NCBI GenBank assembly: GCA_910577935.1 | Contig: CAJTOT010000016.1 | Coordinates: 1-64,000, forward strand | Origin: an uncultured Hungatella sp. | GTDB taxonomy: Bacteria > Bacillota > Clostridia > Lachnospirales > Lachnospiraceae | Length of the DNA stretch: 64,000 nt | Direction of reading: 5' to 3' | Part shown: piece after piece, positions 16,827 to 25,212 of the stretch | Position numbering within the stretch: position 1 is the stretch's first letter | How the letters are laid out: each line of letters starts with the position of its first letter | Made by a program: the position numbers and the translations under genes | The notes under the pieces: generated by a model | Told to the model about the DNA's origin: nothing | Databases searched by the model: none | Seen by the model: the letters and a program-made list of their open reading frames with translations, nothing else

Positions 16827-16828
16827 AA
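16801..16828 (+). terminator. Rho-independent terminator of the small RNA
   Basis: Stem AAGGCTGCG / CGCAGCCTT with a six-base loop, followed by TTTT. It has a T-run only in the plus direction. Confidence 0.75.
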
Positions 16829-16874
16829 CATCTTAATTCTACTTTCGATCTTTCTCAGGCCTAAGATTTTCTTA

Positions 16875-17750
16875 TTAGTTTTTCCTATATTCCGACGGCC
16901 GAACCCCCATTATTTTATAAAACGCGTTAGAAAAGTGGTTAGGATTGGAAAATCCCAGTTCTCTTGCGACCTGGGTGACAGTCATGTTTTTTCCTTTTAA
17001 AAGATTGGCGGCGTACTCAGCCTTGCAGTTTAAGATGTACTCTTTTGGCGACATTCCCAGGGCGGCGGAGAAGATTTTATACAGGCAGCTCTCGCTGACG
17101 CTGCAGACGTGGCTGACCTGGGAGACCCTCAGGGGCTCGTGGATGTTGGCGGCGATGTAGCTGGTGGCCTTGTTGAGGATGAGGGCGCTGCCGGAGTCTG
17201 TTCCGGCTATGGCCACTGTGCTTTCAGGGGCGCCTTTCTGGCGCAGCAGTTCCATGACCAGCAGCATCAGATAGCTGTGAATCTTGTGATAGTATCCGGG
17301 ACGCTGCTTCTCGTACTCCTCCATGAGGGTGTGGAAGTAGAACTCCACGGGGGAGCGGAGAGCATGGAAAATACGGATTTTACCGGCTGTCTCCATCATG
17401 CGGATAAACGGCTGTTCCTGGTGGTGGGGCAGCACGTGAAAGTACAGATAGAGAAACTCCGGGTGGACGTGGTCCTGGGCGCTGCCTGCGCTGTAGATGG
17501 TGTTGGGCGGGGTGTAGAGCACGTCCCCCCTTTCTAATATGAAGGTGGAGCCGTGGATGGTGTAGCGGATAGGCCCTGCGGTGACATAGATGATCCGGTG
17601 GCAGGGCAGGGAACTGTTGGCGATGGACCGGATTTCCCCGGTCTTAAAATATCCTAAGGACAGCAGAGACAGCTGGTATGCGCCGAGTTCCCGGGAAAGG
17701 CGGTCCTCCTTCAGCGGGGGAAGGGCTTTAAAGTAGGGGTTAGCAGCCAT
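16875..17750 (-). CDS. AraC-family transcriptional regulator
   Basis: A 291-residue regulator with an N-terminal cupin-like sensing domain (about 20-130, with the H-I-I-Y-V-T-A-G-P strand and a HPEFLYLYFHV segment) and a C-terminal double HTH (about 190-290) ending in the AraC signature GFSNPNHFSNAFYKIMG and RPSEYR. The ATG at 17750 is chosen over an upstream one at 17774 because GAGGAG stands before it. It is divergent from the secreted reductase and probably activates it in response to a small ligand. Confidence 0.9.
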   Translation of the reverse strand: MAANPYFKALPPLKEDRLSRELGAYQLSLLSLGYFKTGEIRSIANSSLPCHRIIYVTAGPIRYTIHGSTFILERGDVLYTPPNTIYSAGSAQDHVHPEFLYLYFHVLPHHQEQPFIRMMETAGKIRIFHALRSPVEFYFHTLMEEYEKQRPGYYHKIHSYLMLLVMELLRQKGAPESTVAIAGTDSGSALILNKATSYIAANIHEPLRVSQVSHVCSVSESCLYKIFSAALGMSPKEYILNCKAEYAANLLKGKNMTVTQVARELGFSNPNHFSNAFYKIMGVRPSEYRKN

Positions 17751-17838
17751 GGGGCGTTCTCCTCTCTGGCGCATTTGGGGGCGCCCATAGACGGCGATCA
17801 GCAGTCATGATTTTAATAGGAATAGTACGGAAAAGTGT

Positions 17839-17867
17839 ATGACTTTATATTACAGAAAAGTTATAAT
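17839..17867 (+). promoter_or_regulatory. Promoter of the secreted reductase
   Basis: ATGACT, 17-base spacer, perfect TATAAT at 17862-17867. The weak -35 suits dependence on the divergent AraC activator. Confidence 0.55.
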
Positions 17868-17904
17868 AAAAGCAAGCAAAAATTTATTTACAGGAGGATT
17901 TATT

Positions 17905-19965
17905 ATGAAAAAAAGGGGTATTGCGTTGGCGCTGGCGGCGGCCATGCTTCTGGGCGGCTGTTCCTCCGGCAGGGAAGCTTCCACGGGGACTTCCCAGGCT
18001 CCCTCTTCTCCGGCGGAAAGCTCCGGTGTGTCCGAGAGCGCGCCGGAAACCACGGCTGCCGGGACCACGGAGGCCGGAGAGACTGTACAGGACGCCGTGA
18101 CGGACAGCGGGGAGCCGGCGGTAGAGGCGGATGAGGAAAAAGAGGCAGATGTCATCATCGTGGGAGCGGGAGGCGCCGGGCTGGCGGCAGCCATAGCGGC
18201 GGCAGACGAAGGCGCCGGGAGCGTGATCATTGTGGAAAAACTGGGAAAGACCGGCGGTTCCCTGAATTTTACCAGCGGCTCCATGTCCGGCGCGGAGACC
18301 GTTATTCAGGAGCTGGACGGCATCGAGGACACAAAGGAGTCCTACATAGAGGACATCATGTCCAACGGGGCCCAGTTAGGCGACAGAGAACTGATCGAGA
18401 TCTTTGTGGACGAGGATGTGGACGCCATCCAGTGGCTGTGGGACCACGGCCTCAGCGAGTATACATTTTTGGAGCAGGGCGGGAAGAAGAGCGTGTTTGC
18501 CCCGGAACACCAGCTGTACTCTATCCAGAGAACCTACAAGCCCAGGGCCATGGATTCGGCCAATTACAAGTCGGCGGTCCACGAGATTCTGGACAAGGAG
18601 CTGGGAAGTTATGACAATATTTCCGTGGATTATTACACGGAGATCACGGAGCTTGTGGGAAACGGCAAGGGGCAGGTGCTGACGGCCGTGGGCTACAACA
18701 GCGACACCGGCAAGACCGTGGCCTACAAGGCTAAGAAAGGCATTGTCATGGCCACAGGCGGCTACTCGGGGAATCCCAGGATGATGGGCGAGTACGCAGA
18801 GTACGGGGACAACTATCTTGTGGGAGGCGCGGACAGCGCAGACGGCAGAGGAATCCGGATTATGCAGACAGTGGGAGCCGCCGTGGATGAGGAGAAGCTG
18901 TCCTATATCCCCACCTTCCCCATGGGGCTTGAGTACAGCGAGGGCAAGGGCGCCATCGGCGACGTATATATGTGGAAAGCCGGCGGCATCTATGTAAACC
19001 AGGAAGGCAGGAGATTTATCAATGAAACCCTCAGCGAGGTGGTTCCCAGAGAGACCGCCCTTGAGGAGCAGACAGGAGCCGTACAGTACAACATTTTCAC
19101 GGACAAGATCATCGAGGACCTGAAAGCGGCTGACGCTGCCGGGATGTGGAACCGATACTATGAGCCGGAAAACGGGATGGGGCACAAGCTGATTCAGTCG
19201 GCGGACACTCTCGAGGAGCTGGCGCAGATCATCGGGGTTCCGGCTGATGTTTTGGTTCAGACGGTGGAGGATTACAACGCGGCGGTGGAGGCAGGAGGAA
19301 CCGACGAGTTCGGAAGGGACTTCAGCGGAACCCCCACGGCCTACAGCGTGGCGGTGAACAAGATCGAGGCGGACAAATACTACGCGGTTCCCATCAAGGC
19401 GTTGGTGGTCATGACCCTGGGGGGAGTGACCGTAAACAGCGACATGCAGGTGGTGGACGAAGGCGGAGACGCCATACCCGGACTGTACGCGGCAGGAGAA
19501 GTGGTCGGAGGCATCTGGGGAAGATTCGTGTCCGGAGGAACAGGCGTCATGGGCCCGGTGGCATTTGGCCGGATCACGGGGCGCAATGTGGTGAATATGG
19601 AGCTGGCGGAGGGACAGCCGGTGAAGGCGGCCTCTTTCGTCCTGGAAGAGTCCCTGTTTGAGAAGAAGGCGGCAGAGACAGAGAGCTACGACATGACCGG
19701 CTTAAAGGACGGCACCTACGAGGCCACCGTAGACGGACAGAACGGTTCCATGACGGTTCAGGCGGTGGTGACGGACGGGAAACTCAGCCAGGTGACTGTG
19801 GTGAGCAGCCAGGAGACGGAGAACATCGCGGCTCCCGCCCTTGAAAAACTGCCGGCAGCCATGGTGGAGGCCAACAGCCCGGACGTGGACGGCGTCACCG
19901 GCGCAACCCTCACCAGCCAGAGGATACGGGAGGCAGTAAGACAATGTCTCGACCAGGCAAAATGA
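17905..19965 (+). CDS. Secreted FAD-dependent reductase with FMN-binding domain
   Basis: A 686-residue lipoprotein (lipobox LLGGC near residue 19) with a low-complexity linker, then a flavocytochrome-c/fumarate-reductase-type FAD domain (dinucleotide motif VGAGGAGLAAA near residue 95; active-site region with GGVTVNS and GEVVGGIWG) and a C-terminal FMN_bind domain (about 600-686). The motif GVTGATLTS near the end is the type flavinylated on threonine by ApbE. Such proteins act outside the membrane as reductases of fumarate, urocanate or related acceptors in flavin-based electron transfer. The ATG has CAGGAGG before it. No quinone or cytochrome partner is nearby, so the electron donor is elsewhere. 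The acceptor is unknown. Confidence 0.92.
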   Translation: MKKRGIALALAAAMLLGGCSSGREASTGTSQAPSSPAESSGVSESAPETTAAGTTEAGETVQDAVTDSGEPAVEADEEKEADVIIVGAGGAGLAAAIAAADEGAGSVIIVEKLGKTGGSLNFTSGSMSGAETVIQELDGIEDTKESYIEDIMSNGAQLGDRELIEIFVDEDVDAIQWLWDHGLSEYTFLEQGGKKSVFAPEHQLYSIQRTYKPRAMDSANYKSAVHEILDKELGSYDNISVDYYTEITELVGNGKGQVLTAVGYNSDTGKTVAYKAKKGIVMATGGYSGNPRMMGEYAEYGDNYLVGGADSADGRGIRIMQTVGAAVDEEKLSYIPTFPMGLEYSEGKGAIGDVYMWKAGGIYVNQEGRRFINETLSEVVPRETALEEQTGAVQYNIFTDKIIEDLKAADAAGMWNRYYEPENGMGHKLIQSADTLEELAQIIGVPADVLVQTVEDYNAAVEAGGTDEFGRDFSGTPTAYSVAVNKIEADKYYAVPIKALVVMTLGGVTVNSDMQVVDEGGDAIPGLYAAGEVVGGIWGRFVSGGTGVMGPVAFGRITGRNVVNMELAEGQPVKAASFVLEESLFEKKAAETESYDMTGLKDGTYEATVDGQNGSMTVQAVVTDGKLSQVTVVSSQETENIAAPALEKLPAAMVEANSPDVDGVTGATLTSQRIREAVRQCLDQAK

Positions 19966-20540
19966 TGTCAGCCGTCAAAGAAGAGCTGAGAAGGCAGCTG
20001 CTGAAAGCAAGGTCCTGCCTTCCGAAAGACTACTGCGCCCAGGCGGACAGCGATATTCTGAAAAGACTTTTAAAGATATCTGCCTACAAAAAGGCCAAGG
20101 TTATTTTTACCTATGTGAGCAGGGCGGAGGAGACGGACACAAGGAGGTTTATAAGCCGGGCCCTGGACGGGGGAAAAATCGTAGCCGTGCCCAGGTGCCG
20201 GGAGGCCGGAGTCATGAAAGCCTACAGGATTCAGGGGCTGGAGGACTTGGAGGAAGGAGCGTACCATATTCTGGAGCCCAGGGATTTCTGCCGGGAGATA
20301 ATGCCGGAGGACATCGACCTGGCCGTGGTGCCCTGTGTGTCCTGCAGCCGCGGAGGCGAGAGGCTGGGGTACGGAGGCGGTTATTACGACAGGTATCTGG
20401 CCCTCTGCCGGGCCCTGCGGGTGGCATTGTGCCGGGAAAGGCTTGTGTGTGATATGATACCGGCAGATATATATGACTGTGCCATGGATTTTGTGATTAC
20501 AGAAAAGAACATATGGCCAGAGCCGAAGGCGGGAATGTGA
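19962..20540 (+). CDS. 5-formyltetrahydrofolate cyclo-ligase
   Basis: A 192-residue one-carbon enzyme that converts 5-formyl-THF to 5,10-methenyl-THF using ATP. The family C-terminal signature RLGYGGGYYDRYL is intact, as is the N-terminal basic stretch and VPCVSC. An in-frame ATG lies 18 bases earlier inside the reductase gene; the one at 19962 overlaps the reductase stop as ATGA and is preferred for coupling, although neither has a strong ribosome site. The pairing with the reductase is probably positional only. Confidence 0.9.
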   Translation: MMSAVKEELRRQLLKARSCLPKDYCAQADSDILKRLLKISAYKKAKVIFTYVSRAEETDTRRFISRALDGGKIVAVPRCREAGVMKAYRIQGLEDLEEGAYHILEPRDFCREIMPEDIDLAVVPCVSCSRGGERLGYGGGYYDRYLALCRALRVALCRERLVCDMIPADIYDCAMDFVITEKNIWPEPKAGM

Positions 20541-20725
20541 AATACTGCCAAAATTTCAAAATTTTTGTCCCCTTGAATCTGTAAAAAACAGGAGTGGAAC
20601 CTCTGGGGCCTGGGGCGTTCCGAAAAAAGTTTGGGAATTTTTTGCATAAAAATACAGGAAGTCGGGAATGGGGAATACAGAAATCTGCACAAGAAAAACA
20701 AGTGTGGTTCTGCCGGATATAGAAT

Positions 20726-20754
20726 TTGACAACTTATTGGAACCATGTTATAAC
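20726..20754 (+). promoter_or_regulatory. Promoter of the HPr-like gene
   Basis: Perfect -35 TTGACA, 17-base spacer and TATAAC. It lies 55 bases before the gene start. Confidence 0.75.
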
Positions 20755-20809
20755 ACTGACATCAGCAAAATAGTTTGCTGTGCGTCATAACAATAAGGAG
20801 TTGAAAATC

Positions 20810-21052
20810 ATGAAGCAGAGAAGAATTTATTTACCTACCATTGAAGATGCAAAAGAGTTTGTAGCAGCCGCGACGAAATGTGATTTTGACATTGATATTT
20901 TCTATAACCGCATTATTATTGACGCAAAATCCATTTTAGGAGTGTTGAGCCTTGATTTAAAAAGGGTTCTGACAGTAGAGTTTAACGGAGAGAATGAGGA
21001 GTTTGAAGCATTTTTAGAGCGGAAATCTCCCAGCAGGTGCACTGCTGCATAG
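20810..21052 (+). CDS. HPr-like protein lacking the active-site histidine
   Basis: An 80-residue protein with the length and fold pattern of the PTS phosphocarrier HPr. The regulatory-serine helix is kept (DAKSILGVLSLDL, S41 in the place of Ser46), but the GLHARPA active-site segment is replaced by PTIEDAKEFV, so it cannot carry phosphate from enzyme I. AAGGAG sits eight bases before the ATG. It is monocistronic, with its own promoter and terminator. A role as a Crh-like or regulatory paralogue is plausible but unproven. The canonical HPr is at 52174. Confidence 0.8.
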   Translation: MKQRRIYLPTIEDAKEFVAAATKCDFDIDIFYNRIIIDAKSILGVLSLDLKRVLTVEFNGENEEFEAFLERKSPSRCTAA

Positions 21053-21080
21053 AAGGCCCCGGGAGGGAATCAGCAAAAAG

Positions 21081-21132
21081 CAGGTGAAAAACTGCCGTGT
21101 GTTTAGGCGCGGCAGGGGTTCGCCTGTTTTTT
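21081..21132 (+). terminator. Rho-independent terminator after the HPr-like gene
   Basis: Outer stem CAGGTGAA / TTCGCCTG with one G-U pair, inner stem CTGCCG / CGGCAG, followed by six T. Confidence 0.8.
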
Positions 21133-21210
21133 GTGTCGATTGTTACTGTTCAGGTAGGTCTGCGCACTGGCTGCGCTGACCGTATGATCACCTGGGCGGG
21201 CAGGCAAAAA

Positions 21211-21258
21211 TCCCATCGCCGCAGGCGGTTTTCATGGATTTTTGCTGGTTGCTCATGT
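21211..21258. repeat. Dispersed intergenic repeat, copy 3 (truncated)
   Basis: Matches the core of copies 1 and 2 and keeps most of the ATCGCC-GCA-GGCG hairpin, then diverges after GGTTGCT. The GTTACTGTTCA sequence, inverse of the end of copy 1, occurs separately at 21142-21152. The rest of the 310-base gap 21053-21362 holds only the terminator and a promoter. Confidence 0.65.
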
Positions 21259-21303
21259 GGACTAACGCCGATTAATGTCTCCGGAGGGCTGTCCGGAAGC
21301 TCC

Positions 21304-21332
21304 TTGCGTTTCGCGCCGCGGGCGGGTATAAT
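21304..21332 (+). promoter_or_regulatory. Promoter of the helicase gene
   Basis: TTGCGT, 17-base spacer and perfect TATAAT. It lies about 30 bases before the start codon. Confidence 0.5.
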
Positions 21333-21362
21333 GGGCAGAGAGGCAGAAAGGGGTTTTTGAGG

Positions 21363-23744
21363 GTGACAAAGGCGAAGGGAGACGGCACAAGGGATATACA
21401 TGTGTCCGTCAGGGAGCTGGTGGAGTTCGTCCTGCGCAGCGGGGATCTGGACAACCGGCGGACGGGGGCGGCCCAGAAAAACGCCATGGAGGCGGGAAGC
21501 CGGATTCACAGGAAAATACAGAAATCCATGGGGGCTTCCTACCGGGCGGAGGTGTCCTTAAAGCATGTTGTAGATGAAGGGGAATTCAGGATTGCCGTGG
21601 AGGGGCGGGCAGACGGGATCATCACGGAGCCGGGAGGAGCGGTCATCGATGAGATCAAGGGAGTCTATATGGACATAGACCGCCTGGAGGAGCCGGCCCG
21701 GGTTCATCTTGCCCAGGCAAAGTGCTACGGCTATATCTATGCCCTGGACCACAGTCTGTCCTCCATCGCCGTTCAGGTCACCTACTGCAGCCTGGAGACG
21801 GAGGCAGTCCGCCGGTTCAGGAAGGACTATTCCTTCGACAGGCTGGAGCAGTGGTTTGACGGTCTGATGCACGAGTATGCAAAATGGGCCAGATATCTGT
21901 ATCAGCACGGACTGCGCAGGGACCAGTCCCTCAGAGAGCTGGAATTTCCCTACCCCTACAGGGAGGGGCAGAAGGAGCTGGCGGTGTCCGTCTACCGCGC
22001 CGCGGCCAGAGGGTGCGATCTGTTTATCCAGGCGCCTACGGGGGTGGGGAAGACCCTGTCTACCGTCTATCCGGGGCTGAAAGCCATGGGAGAGGGGTAT
22101 ATTGAGAAGATTTTTTATCTCACGGCCAAGACTATCACCCGCAGCGTGGCGGAGGAGACCTTCTCCATTCTTGAGGAGAGGGGAATGTATTTCACCACCG
22201 TGACCATCACCGCCAGGGACAAGATCTGTTTTCTGGATGCCCCCCAGTGCAACCCGGACGCCTGCCCCTACGCGAAAGGCCACTTTGACCGGGTGGGCGA
22301 CGCGGTCTATGAGATCATTCACAGGGAATTTGGTATCACCAGGGAGAAGGTGGCGCGGTACGCCAAAGAATACCAGGTGTGCCCCTTCGAGTTTTCCCTG
22401 GATATCAGCAACTGGGTGGACGGGGTTATCTGTGATTACAACTATGTGTTTGACCCCAGGGTCAGGCTGAGAAGGTATTTCTCCGACAATATGTCGGGGG
22501 ATTATCTGTTTCTGGTGGACGAGGCCCACAACCTGGTGTCCAGGGGCAGGGAGATGTACAGCGCCGCGCTGGTGAAGGAGGACGTGCTGACGGCCCGGAA
22601 GGCGCTTAAAGGGAAGGCTCCCGGGGTCGTCAGGCTTTTGGACAGATGCAACAGCCAGCTTCTGGAGATGAAGCGGGAGAGCGAGGGCTATGTAATACAC
22701 GAGAGCATCAACCATCTTGCCTCCACCGCCATGTCCCTGCTGGGGGAGCTGGAGACTTACATGGAGGAGCACCGGGAGTTTGAGGACAGGGATCTGGTTC
22801 TGGATTTTTACTTTCAGCTGAGAGATTTTATGAATATTTTCGACACCATGGACGAGGCCTACCGCATCTATTCGGAGCTGCAGCCGGACGGGAGTTTTCT
22901 GGTGAAGCTGTTCTGCATGAGCCCGGCGGCCCACATAAAGGAGTGCACCAAGAGGGGGAGGGCCACGGTGTTCTTCTCGGCAACCCTTCTTCCCGTTCTC
23001 TACTATAAAGAACTGCTGAGCGGCAGCACAGACGACTACGCGGTGTACGTGCCCTCCCCATTTCCCTGTGAAAACCGTCTTCTGGCGGTGGCAGGGGACG
23101 TGAGCAGCCGGTATGCCAGGAGAACCAGGAGGGAATTTGAAAAGGTTTTCTTTTATATTCTGGAGGTGGTGAGACAGAGGCGGGGAAACTACATGGTGTT
23201 CTTCCCATCCTACCAGTATATGAGCCAGGTGGAGCAGCTCTGGGAAGAACAGAGACAGAGGCTTGAGGAAAGCGGGCTTCGCCTGGCCAGCCAGAACAGC
23301 CGGATGGACGAGGCGGAGAAGGAGGAATTTCTGAGGAGCTTTCAGGATAACGGACAGGAGACACTGGTGGCCTTCTGCGTTATGGGCGGCGTCTTCTCCG
23401 AGGGCATCGACCTGAAGGCAGACAGGCTTATCGGCGTCCTGGTGGTGGGGACGGGGATGCCTATGGTGTGCACGGAACAGGACATCCTGCGGGGGTATTT
23501 TGACCAGAAGAACAGCCGCGGCTTCGACTACGCCTACCAGTACCCAGGCATGAACAAGGTGATGCAGGCGGCGGGAAGGGTGATCCGGACCATGGATGAC
23601 AAAGGGGTCATCGTGCTCATGGACGACCGGTTTCTGAGAGAAGAGTACCAGGCGCTGTTCCCCAGAGAGTGGTGGCCCTACCGTGTGGTGAACAGAGGAG
23701 ACGTGGGGCAGGCGGTGAGGGAGTTCTGGGACAGCCTCGGCTGA
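21363..23744 (+). CDS. DinG/XPD-like iron-sulfur helicase with N-terminal nuclease domain
   Basis: A 793-residue superfamily 2 DNA helicase. The N-terminal 190 residues read as a PD-(D/E)xK nuclease (VEGRADGIITEPGG followed by IDEIKG gives the acidic/lysine triad). The helicase core has Walker A QAPTGVGKT near residue 227, DEAH box VDEAHNL, and motif VI region QAAGRVIRT. Four cysteines (CFLDAPQC, DAC, QVC) fit the XPD-type 4Fe-4S site. GTG at 21363 is chosen: AAAGGGG lies nine bases upstream, while the TTG at 21357 is too close. It probably unwinds and trims DNA in repair; substrate structure is unknown. Confidence 0.9.
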   Translation: MTKAKGDGTRDIHVSVRELVEFVLRSGDLDNRRTGAAQKNAMEAGSRIHRKIQKSMGASYRAEVSLKHVVDEGEFRIAVEGRADGIITEPGGAVIDEIKGVYMDIDRLEEPARVHLAQAKCYGYIYALDHSLSSIAVQVTYCSLETEAVRRFRKDYSFDRLEQWFDGLMHEYAKWARYLYQHGLRRDQSLRELEFPYPYREGQKELAVSVYRAAARGCDLFIQAPTGVGKTLSTVYPGLKAMGEGYIEKIFYLTAKTITRSVAEETFSILEERGMYFTTVTITARDKICFLDAPQCNPDACPYAKGHFDRVGDAVYEIIHREFGITREKVARYAKEYQVCPFEFSLDISNWVDGVICDYNYVFDPRVRLRRYFSDNMSGDYLFLVDEAHNLVSRGREMYSAALVKEDVLTARKALKGKAPGVVRLLDRCNSQLLEMKRESEGYVIHESINHLASTAMSLLGELETYMEEHREFEDRDLVLDFYFQLRDFMNIFDTMDEAYRIYSELQPDGSFLVKLFCMSPAAHIKECTKRGRATVFFSATLLPVLYYKELLSGSTDDYAVYVPSPFPCENRLLAVAGDVSSRYARRTRREFEKVFFYILEVVRQRRGNYMVFFPSYQYMSQVEQLWEEQRQRLEESGLRLASQNSRMDEAEKEEFLRSFQDNGQETLVAFCVMGGVFSEGIDLKADRLIGVLVVGTGMPMVCTEQDILRGYFDQKNSRGFDYAYQYPGMNKVMQAAGRVIRTMDDKGVIVLMDDRFLREEYQALFPREWWPYRVVNRGDVGQAVREFWDSLG

Positions 23745-23774
23745 GAAACATTTGGCCAAGGCGGGTCCGGGCCA

Positions 23775-23803
23775 TTGACAAAACCGGAAAGATAGGATAT
23801 ATT
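23775..23803 (+). promoter_or_regulatory. Promoter of the ATP-grasp cluster
   Basis: Perfect TTGACA, 17-base spacer and TATATT. It drives the co-directional set from 23899. Confidence 0.7.
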
Positions 23804-23814
23804 TGTAACAGGTA

Positions 23815-23845
23815 AAGGCGCTCAAGTGTATTTTGGGCGCCTTTT
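23815..23845 (+). terminator. Hairpin with T-run just after the cluster promoter
   Basis: Stem AAGGCGCTC / GGGCGCCTT (one G-U pair), then TTTT. It lies 12 bases after the -10 box, so it could end the helicase transcript, or attenuate or stabilise the 5' end of the new transcript. Confidence 0.6.
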
Positions 23846-23898
23846 GTAAAATCTATCGCTGTGTTTGATTTACAGAGGGAGAAAGGAATGAGGGGATT

Positions 23899-25212
23899 AT
23901 GTATGAACTGATGGACCACACGGAGAACATCAACCGTCTTCTTGCCAGATACGGGGTGAAATTCGGGATTTATAAGGACAACCAGTTTCACGAACAGCTG
24001 TTTCCGTTTGACCCCCTGCCCCGCATCATCGAGGCGGAAGAATTCGCGTTTTTAAACAGAGGGCTGTCCCAGAGGGTTCGGGCTTTGAATCTGTTTCTGG
24101 CTGATATCTATTCAGACAAGAGGATCATAAAGGACGGCGTGATTCCGGCGGATTTTGTGTATTCTTCCAAGGGATATCTGCCTCAGTGCGAGGGGATCGC
24201 GCCTCCGGGGAAGATATACAGCCATGTGTCCGGCATCGATCTGGTTCAGGGGAAGGACGGGAACTGGTATATTTTGGAAGATAATCTGCGCATTCCGTCA
24301 GGGGCCTCCTACCCCATGATCGCCAGAGAACTGACGCGCCGGGCCGCCCCGTCCACGTTTTCCAGGACCCATGTGATCGACAACCGGAACTACGCTGCCA
24401 TGCTGAAAGAGACCATGGACTACGTGAACACAGGGGGAATCAACGTGGTTCTGACCCCGGGGCGCTACAACGCCGCGTTTTTCGAGCATTCGTACCTGGC
24501 GGAGCGGTCAGGCGCCATACTGTCCATGCCCCAGGATCTGTTCGTGGAGGACAACCGGCTGTATTACCGCCAGTACGGGGGGAACAGGCTGCAGGTGGGG
24601 GCGGTGTACCGCCGGCTTTCCGACGAGTATCTGGACCCGCTGTGTTTTCTGCCTGAGTCTCTCATCGGCGTTCCCGGAATCATGGACGTGTACAGAAGGG
24701 GCAATGTGGCCCTGGTCAACGCGCCGGGCAACGGGGTGGCGGACGATAAAGGTATTTACTATTTTGTGCCCCATATGATAAAATACTATCTGGGAGAGGA
24801 GGCCATTCTTTGCAACGCTCCCACGTACCTGGCTTTTTACGAGAAGGACAGGAAGTTTATTCTGGAGCATTTAAACCGTCTGGTGGTGAAGGATGTGTCT
24901 GAGGCCGGAGGATACGGAGTCGTATTCGGAAGTGACCTGACAGGGGAGAGGCTTAAGGATCTGGCGGAGGTGATCAAGGCGGAGCCCAGAAGGTTTATCG
25001 CCCAGGAGGTCATCGATTTCATCGACTTAAATGTTGTGGAGGGGGCTCACGAGGTTCCCAGAAAAGCGGACCTGCGGGCGTTTGTGCTGGCAGGTGAGGA
25101 GACCAGGGTGTGGCCCGGCGGGCTTACCAGGTTCTCCCGGAATCCGGATTCATTTGTGGTCAATTCATCACAGGGGGGAGGTTTTAAGGACACATGGGTG
25201 CTATCTCGATAG
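23899..25212 (+). CDS. Circularly permuted ATP-grasp protein
   Basis: A 437-residue protein of the COG2308 / CP_ATPgrasp_2 family (former DUF404/DUF407), expected to form an amide or peptide-type bond using ATP. Recognisable segments are GIDLVQGKDGNWYILEDNLR near residue 110 (acidic metal/ATP region), SEAGGYGVVFG near 340 (the permuted glycine-rich loop) and ADLRAFVL near 395. The start has AGGGGATT before it. Overlap of 19 bases with the alpha-E gene. Known clusters pair these with alpha-E and transglutaminase-like genes; products are not established. Confidence 0.92.
   Translation: MYELMDHTENINRLLARYGVKFGIYKDNQFHEQLFPFDPLPRIIEAEEFAFLNRGLSQRVRALNLFLADIYSDKRIIKDGVIPADFVYSSKGYLPQCEGIAPPGKIYSHVSGIDLVQGKDGNWYILEDNLRIPSGASYPMIARELTRRAAPSTFSRTHVIDNRNYAAMLKETMDYVNTGGINVVLTPGRYNAAFFEHSYLAERSGAILSMPQDLFVEDNRLYYRQYGGNRLQVGAVYRRLSDEYLDPLCFLPESLIGVPGIMDVYRRGNVALVNAPGNGVADDKGIYYFVPHMIKYYLGEEAILCNAPTYLAFYEKDRKFILEHLNRLVVKDVSEAGGYGVVFGSDLTGERLKDLAEVIKAEPRRFIAQEVIDFIDLNVVEGAHEVPRKADLRAFVLAGEETRVWPGGLTRFSRNPDSFVVNSSQGGGFKDTWVLSR

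Noticed and set aside
16678..16828. CRISPR-like or riboswitch reading of the 34-bp repeats
   Set aside because: Only two adjacent units with no spacers, and no gene downstream on that strand for a riboswitch to control.
21558..23825. Minus-strand open frame of 755 codons across the helicase gene
   Set aside because: It mirrors the plus-strand gene, whose motifs and ribosome site are clear. Its protein is histidine/leucine/valine-rich with no domain; a typical antisense shadow.
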